The notes below the pieces were generated by a model. The model saw only the letters and a list, made by a program, of their open reading frames with translations, did not search any database and had not been told where the DNA came from. 8,320 nt of DNA from Treponema sp. Lineage in GTDB: Bacteria; Spirochaetota; Spirochaetia; Treponematales; Treponemataceae. Shown here piece after piece: positions 6,632 to 8,320 of this stretch (within the stretch, counting starts at the first letter, position 1; each line of letters opens with the position of its first letter). The translations under genes and the position numbers were made by a program. The stretch lies in assembly GCA_012513125.1 (NCBI GenBank), contig JAAZCS010000285.1, positions 1 to 8,320 of the forward strand, in the 5' to 3' direction.

Positions 6632-7246
6632 ATGGGAATCAAAAAAATAATTATCTCTTTGCTTTTGTTAATTAGTATGAGTTTAGTATTATTTGGGCAA
6701 CAATCAAATGACATTGTAGAAACAAATAATTCTGTTCAGAAAATTGATGAGAGTCAAATTGTATTCAATGATACTTCAAATAATGAAAATCAAACTACAA
6801 CTGAAAATAAAAAGCAGAATTCAACAGTTTGGATTTTTGTTCGGATGATTATAGCATTAGTTATTGTTGTTGCCTGTATTTATGGCGTATTATGGTTCAT
6901 AAAAAAAAGAACAAATGTTATAAAAGATGAAGATGATTTTCTTAGAAAAGTAGCTTTTATAAATCTCTCTCCTGGTAAAAGTGTGGAAATAGTAACATTA
7001 ATTGATAAAGGGTATATCTTAGGTGTTACAGATAATAATATTTCATTGCTTGGTGAAATAGATGATAAGGAATTGGTTGAAGCTTTAAATTTGAATTCTG
7101 ATAAAAAACATAGTTCCAAAAAGCCAATGAATTTTTCTGATGTATTGGATATTTTTACTGGAAAAAGCAAAAATATTTTTAGCGATTCAGAAAAAAATAT
7201 TGAAAATCGTTTAAATCAAAATAAAGATAATATTAATAGTCGGTAG
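6632..7246 (+). CDS. fliO: Flagellar biosynthesis protein FliO (FliO/FliZ family)
   Basis: FliO is a membrane protein that assists assembly of the FliP ring in the type III export gate. The 204-residue protein has an N-terminal hydrophobic segment or signal peptide (1-22, basic GIKK then a Leu/Ile core). A polar Asn/Gln/Thr-rich stretch (23-63) follows, then a membrane helix (about 66-90) ending in WFIKKR. The cytoplasmic domain (about 100-150) has the FliO pattern FLRKVAFINLSPGKSVEIV...GYILGVTDNNISLLGEI. The tail is charged. FliO is weakly conserved, and the call depends on this motif plus the position directly before fliP. In Borrelia the equivalent gene is called fliZ. AGGGTGGG is placed four bases before the ATG, and fliP follows after only four bases. 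Confidence 0.88.
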   Translation: MGIKKIIISLLLLISMSLVLFGQQSNDIVETNNSVQKIDESQIVFNDTSNNENQTTTENKKQNSTVWIFVRMIIALVIVVACIYGVLWFIKKRTNVIKDEDDFLRKVAFINLSPGKSVEIVTLIDKGYILGVTDNNISLLGEIDDKELVEALNLNSDKKHSSKKPMNFSDVLDIFTGKSKNIFSDSEKNIENRLNQNKDNINSR

Positions 7247-7250
7247 AATT

Positions 7251-8072
7251 ATGAGAGCAAAAAAAAATATATTTTTTATAGTCCTATTGCTAATTTTCTT
7301 GCCAATGAATGCAAATTCGCAGCAAAATAATTTTCCAAATGGTTCAACGTCTGGAACAACTCAAATGAATCCAAACGTTCAGCCTCTAGATGTTCCAAAT
7401 ATTTCACTTCAAATTACAAATCCACAAAATGGTAATCAGGTTGCTTTTTCTGTTAGGTTATTGCTAATTCTTACAATTTTAACTTTAGCACCTAGTATAT
7501 TGATTTTGATTACTTGTTTTTTGCGTTTTTCAATTGTTCTGGATTTTATTAAGAGAGCTCTTTCCTTGCAACAGGTTCCACCAACAGCGGTATTGAACGG
7601 TATTGCTTTGTTTATGACTATTTTTGTTATGTGGCCCACAATTTCAACTGTCTATCAAAATGCATATAAACCATTAGCTGATGGAGAGATAGGACTTGAA
7701 CAAGCATATAAAGAAGCAGAATCTCCAATTAGAATTTTTATGTATAGTCAAATGTCTGATGATGATAGCTATATAAAAATGTTCATGAACATGGCAAAAC
7801 TAGATAAACCAAATACATTACAAGATGTTCCTACATATGTCTTAATTCCATCTTATATTTTACATGAATTGACAGTTGCTTTTAAAATTGGTGTTATTTT
7901 GTATATTCCATTTATTATTATAGATTTGGTTGTCGCCAGTATTTTGATGTCGATGGGAATGATGATGTTGCCTCCTGTTCAAATTTCTATGCCTTTTAAA
8001 TTGATTCTCTTTGTTCTTGTTGATGGCTGGGGTTTATTAACACAGCAGTTGTTTAATTCTGTATTAAGATAA
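7251..8072 (+). CDS. fliP: Flagellar export gate protein FliP
   Basis: FliP is the pentameric core of the FliPQR export gate in the inner membrane. The 273-residue protein begins with a signal peptide (about 1-23, MRAKKN then a hydrophobic core, ending MNANSQ). A polar Asn/Gln/Pro-rich spacer (24-60) follows, then membrane segments at about 68-90, 112-132, 208-230 and 248-265. Family motifs are RFSIVLDFIKRALSLQQVPP (92-111), LNGIALFMTIFVMWPT (115-130), the methionine cluster M237-M239 that aligns with the pore gasket of FliP, and LPPVQISMPFKLILFVLVDGW (240-260). Length is typical for a FliP with a cleaved leader. There is no good Shine-Dalgarno before the ATG (the upstream bases read GGTAGAATT). 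Only four bases separate it from the fliO stop, so translation is probably coupled. Confidence 0.97.
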   Translation: MRAKKNIFFIVLLLIFLPMNANSQQNNFPNGSTSGTTQMNPNVQPLDVPNISLQITNPQNGNQVAFSVRLLLILTILTLAPSILILITCFLRFSIVLDFIKRALSLQQVPPTAVLNGIALFMTIFVMWPTISTVYQNAYKPLADGEIGLEQAYKEAESPIRIFMYSQMSDDDSYIKMFMNMAKLDKPNTLQDVPTYVLIPSYILHELTVAFKIGVILYIPFIIIDLVVASILMSMGMMMLPPVQISMPFKLILFVLVDGWGLLTQQLFNSVLR

Positions 8073-8090
8073 GAGTAAGGAGAATTTCAT

Positions 8091-8320
8091 ATGTTAATTG
8101 GTCAGATTGTTAGTTTGATGAGAAGCGGTGTTCAGGAAATAATAGTTCTTGTAGCCCCTGTATTAGGTGTAGCATTGATAATAGGATTGATTGTGGCAAT
8201 TTTTCAAGCGACAACATCAATTCAGGAACAAACATTAACATTTCTTCCAAAATTGCTTGCTATTTTAATAGTTTTGGCATTACTTGGTGGCACAATGTTT
8301 GCATCACTAAGAGATTATAC
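8091..8320 (+). CDS. fliQ: Flagellar export gate protein FliQ (C-terminal end cut by window edge)
   Basis: FliQ is the small two-helix subunit of the FliPQR export gate. The gene is open for 76 codons from the ATG at 8091 to the window end; the family is usually about 85-90 residues, so only about ten are missing. Visible hallmarks are the opening MLIGQIVSLMRSGVQEIIVL, a first membrane helix (about 16-38), the conserved loop AIFQATTSIQEQTLTFLPK (36-54) and a second membrane helix (about 54-72). A strong AAGGAG (8077-8082) is eight bases upstream of the ATG. It follows fliP after 18 bases, and fliR is the expected next gene beyond the window. Confidence 0.97.
   Translation, partial: MLIGQIVSLMRSGVQEIIVLVAPVLGVALIIGLIVAIFQATTSIQEQTLTFLPKLLAILIVLALLGGTMFASLRDY

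Noticed and set aside
6880..7170. 96-codon minus-strand open frame opposite fliO
   Set aside because: It is opposite the conserved FliO cytoplasmic domain and has no supporting signals; fliO fits the operon and has a strong ribosome site.
1..8320. Mobile element, CRISPR array, tRNA or rRNA genes
   Set aside because: No transposase or integrase frames, no regularly spaced repeats and no cloverleaf-like sequence were seen; nearly all bases are assigned to the eleven genes.

Overview
The window looks like a spirochaete chromosome, most likely Treponema or a close relative. The evidence is the gene order flbD-motA-motB-fliL-fliM-fliY-fliO-fliP-fliQ, which is the middle of the long spirochaetal flagellar (fla) operon. 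The long two-domain FliY, rather than the short FliN found in Borrelia, and the AT-rich sequence with A/T-ending codons point the same way. This assignment is from gene order and protein character read by eye; no database search was possible.

Left part (1-1954, minus strand): a two-component system. An OmpR-type response regulator comes first, followed two bases later by a membrane sensor histidine kinase whose C-terminal end runs off the left edge of the window. Between the regulator and flbD lies a 158-base, very AT-rich divergent intergenic region (1955-2112). It holds plausible vegetative-type promoters for both directions and a small set of direct and inverted A/T repeats that could be regulator sites.

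Right part (2113-8320, plus strand): nine tightly packed flagellar genes with gaps of 0-36 bases or short overlaps, most with a strong Shine-Dalgarno sequence, and no terminator visible between them. In the order transcribed they encode FlbD; the stator MotA/MotB with its helper FliL; the switch/C-ring proteins FliM and FliY; and the export-gate proteins FliO, FliP and FliQ. FliQ is cut by the right edge after 76 codons. One would expect fliR, flhB and flhA to follow.

The flagellar proteins look intact and canonical, and I see no novel defence, mobile or RNA element. The points worth attention are the apparent break of the fla operon just upstream of flbD, where a divergent two-component system sits instead of flgE; a strongly basic patch on the outer side of the kinase; a Met/Asn/Gln-rich repeated linker and a partly degenerate CheC-type motif in FliY; and a start-site correction for fliY.
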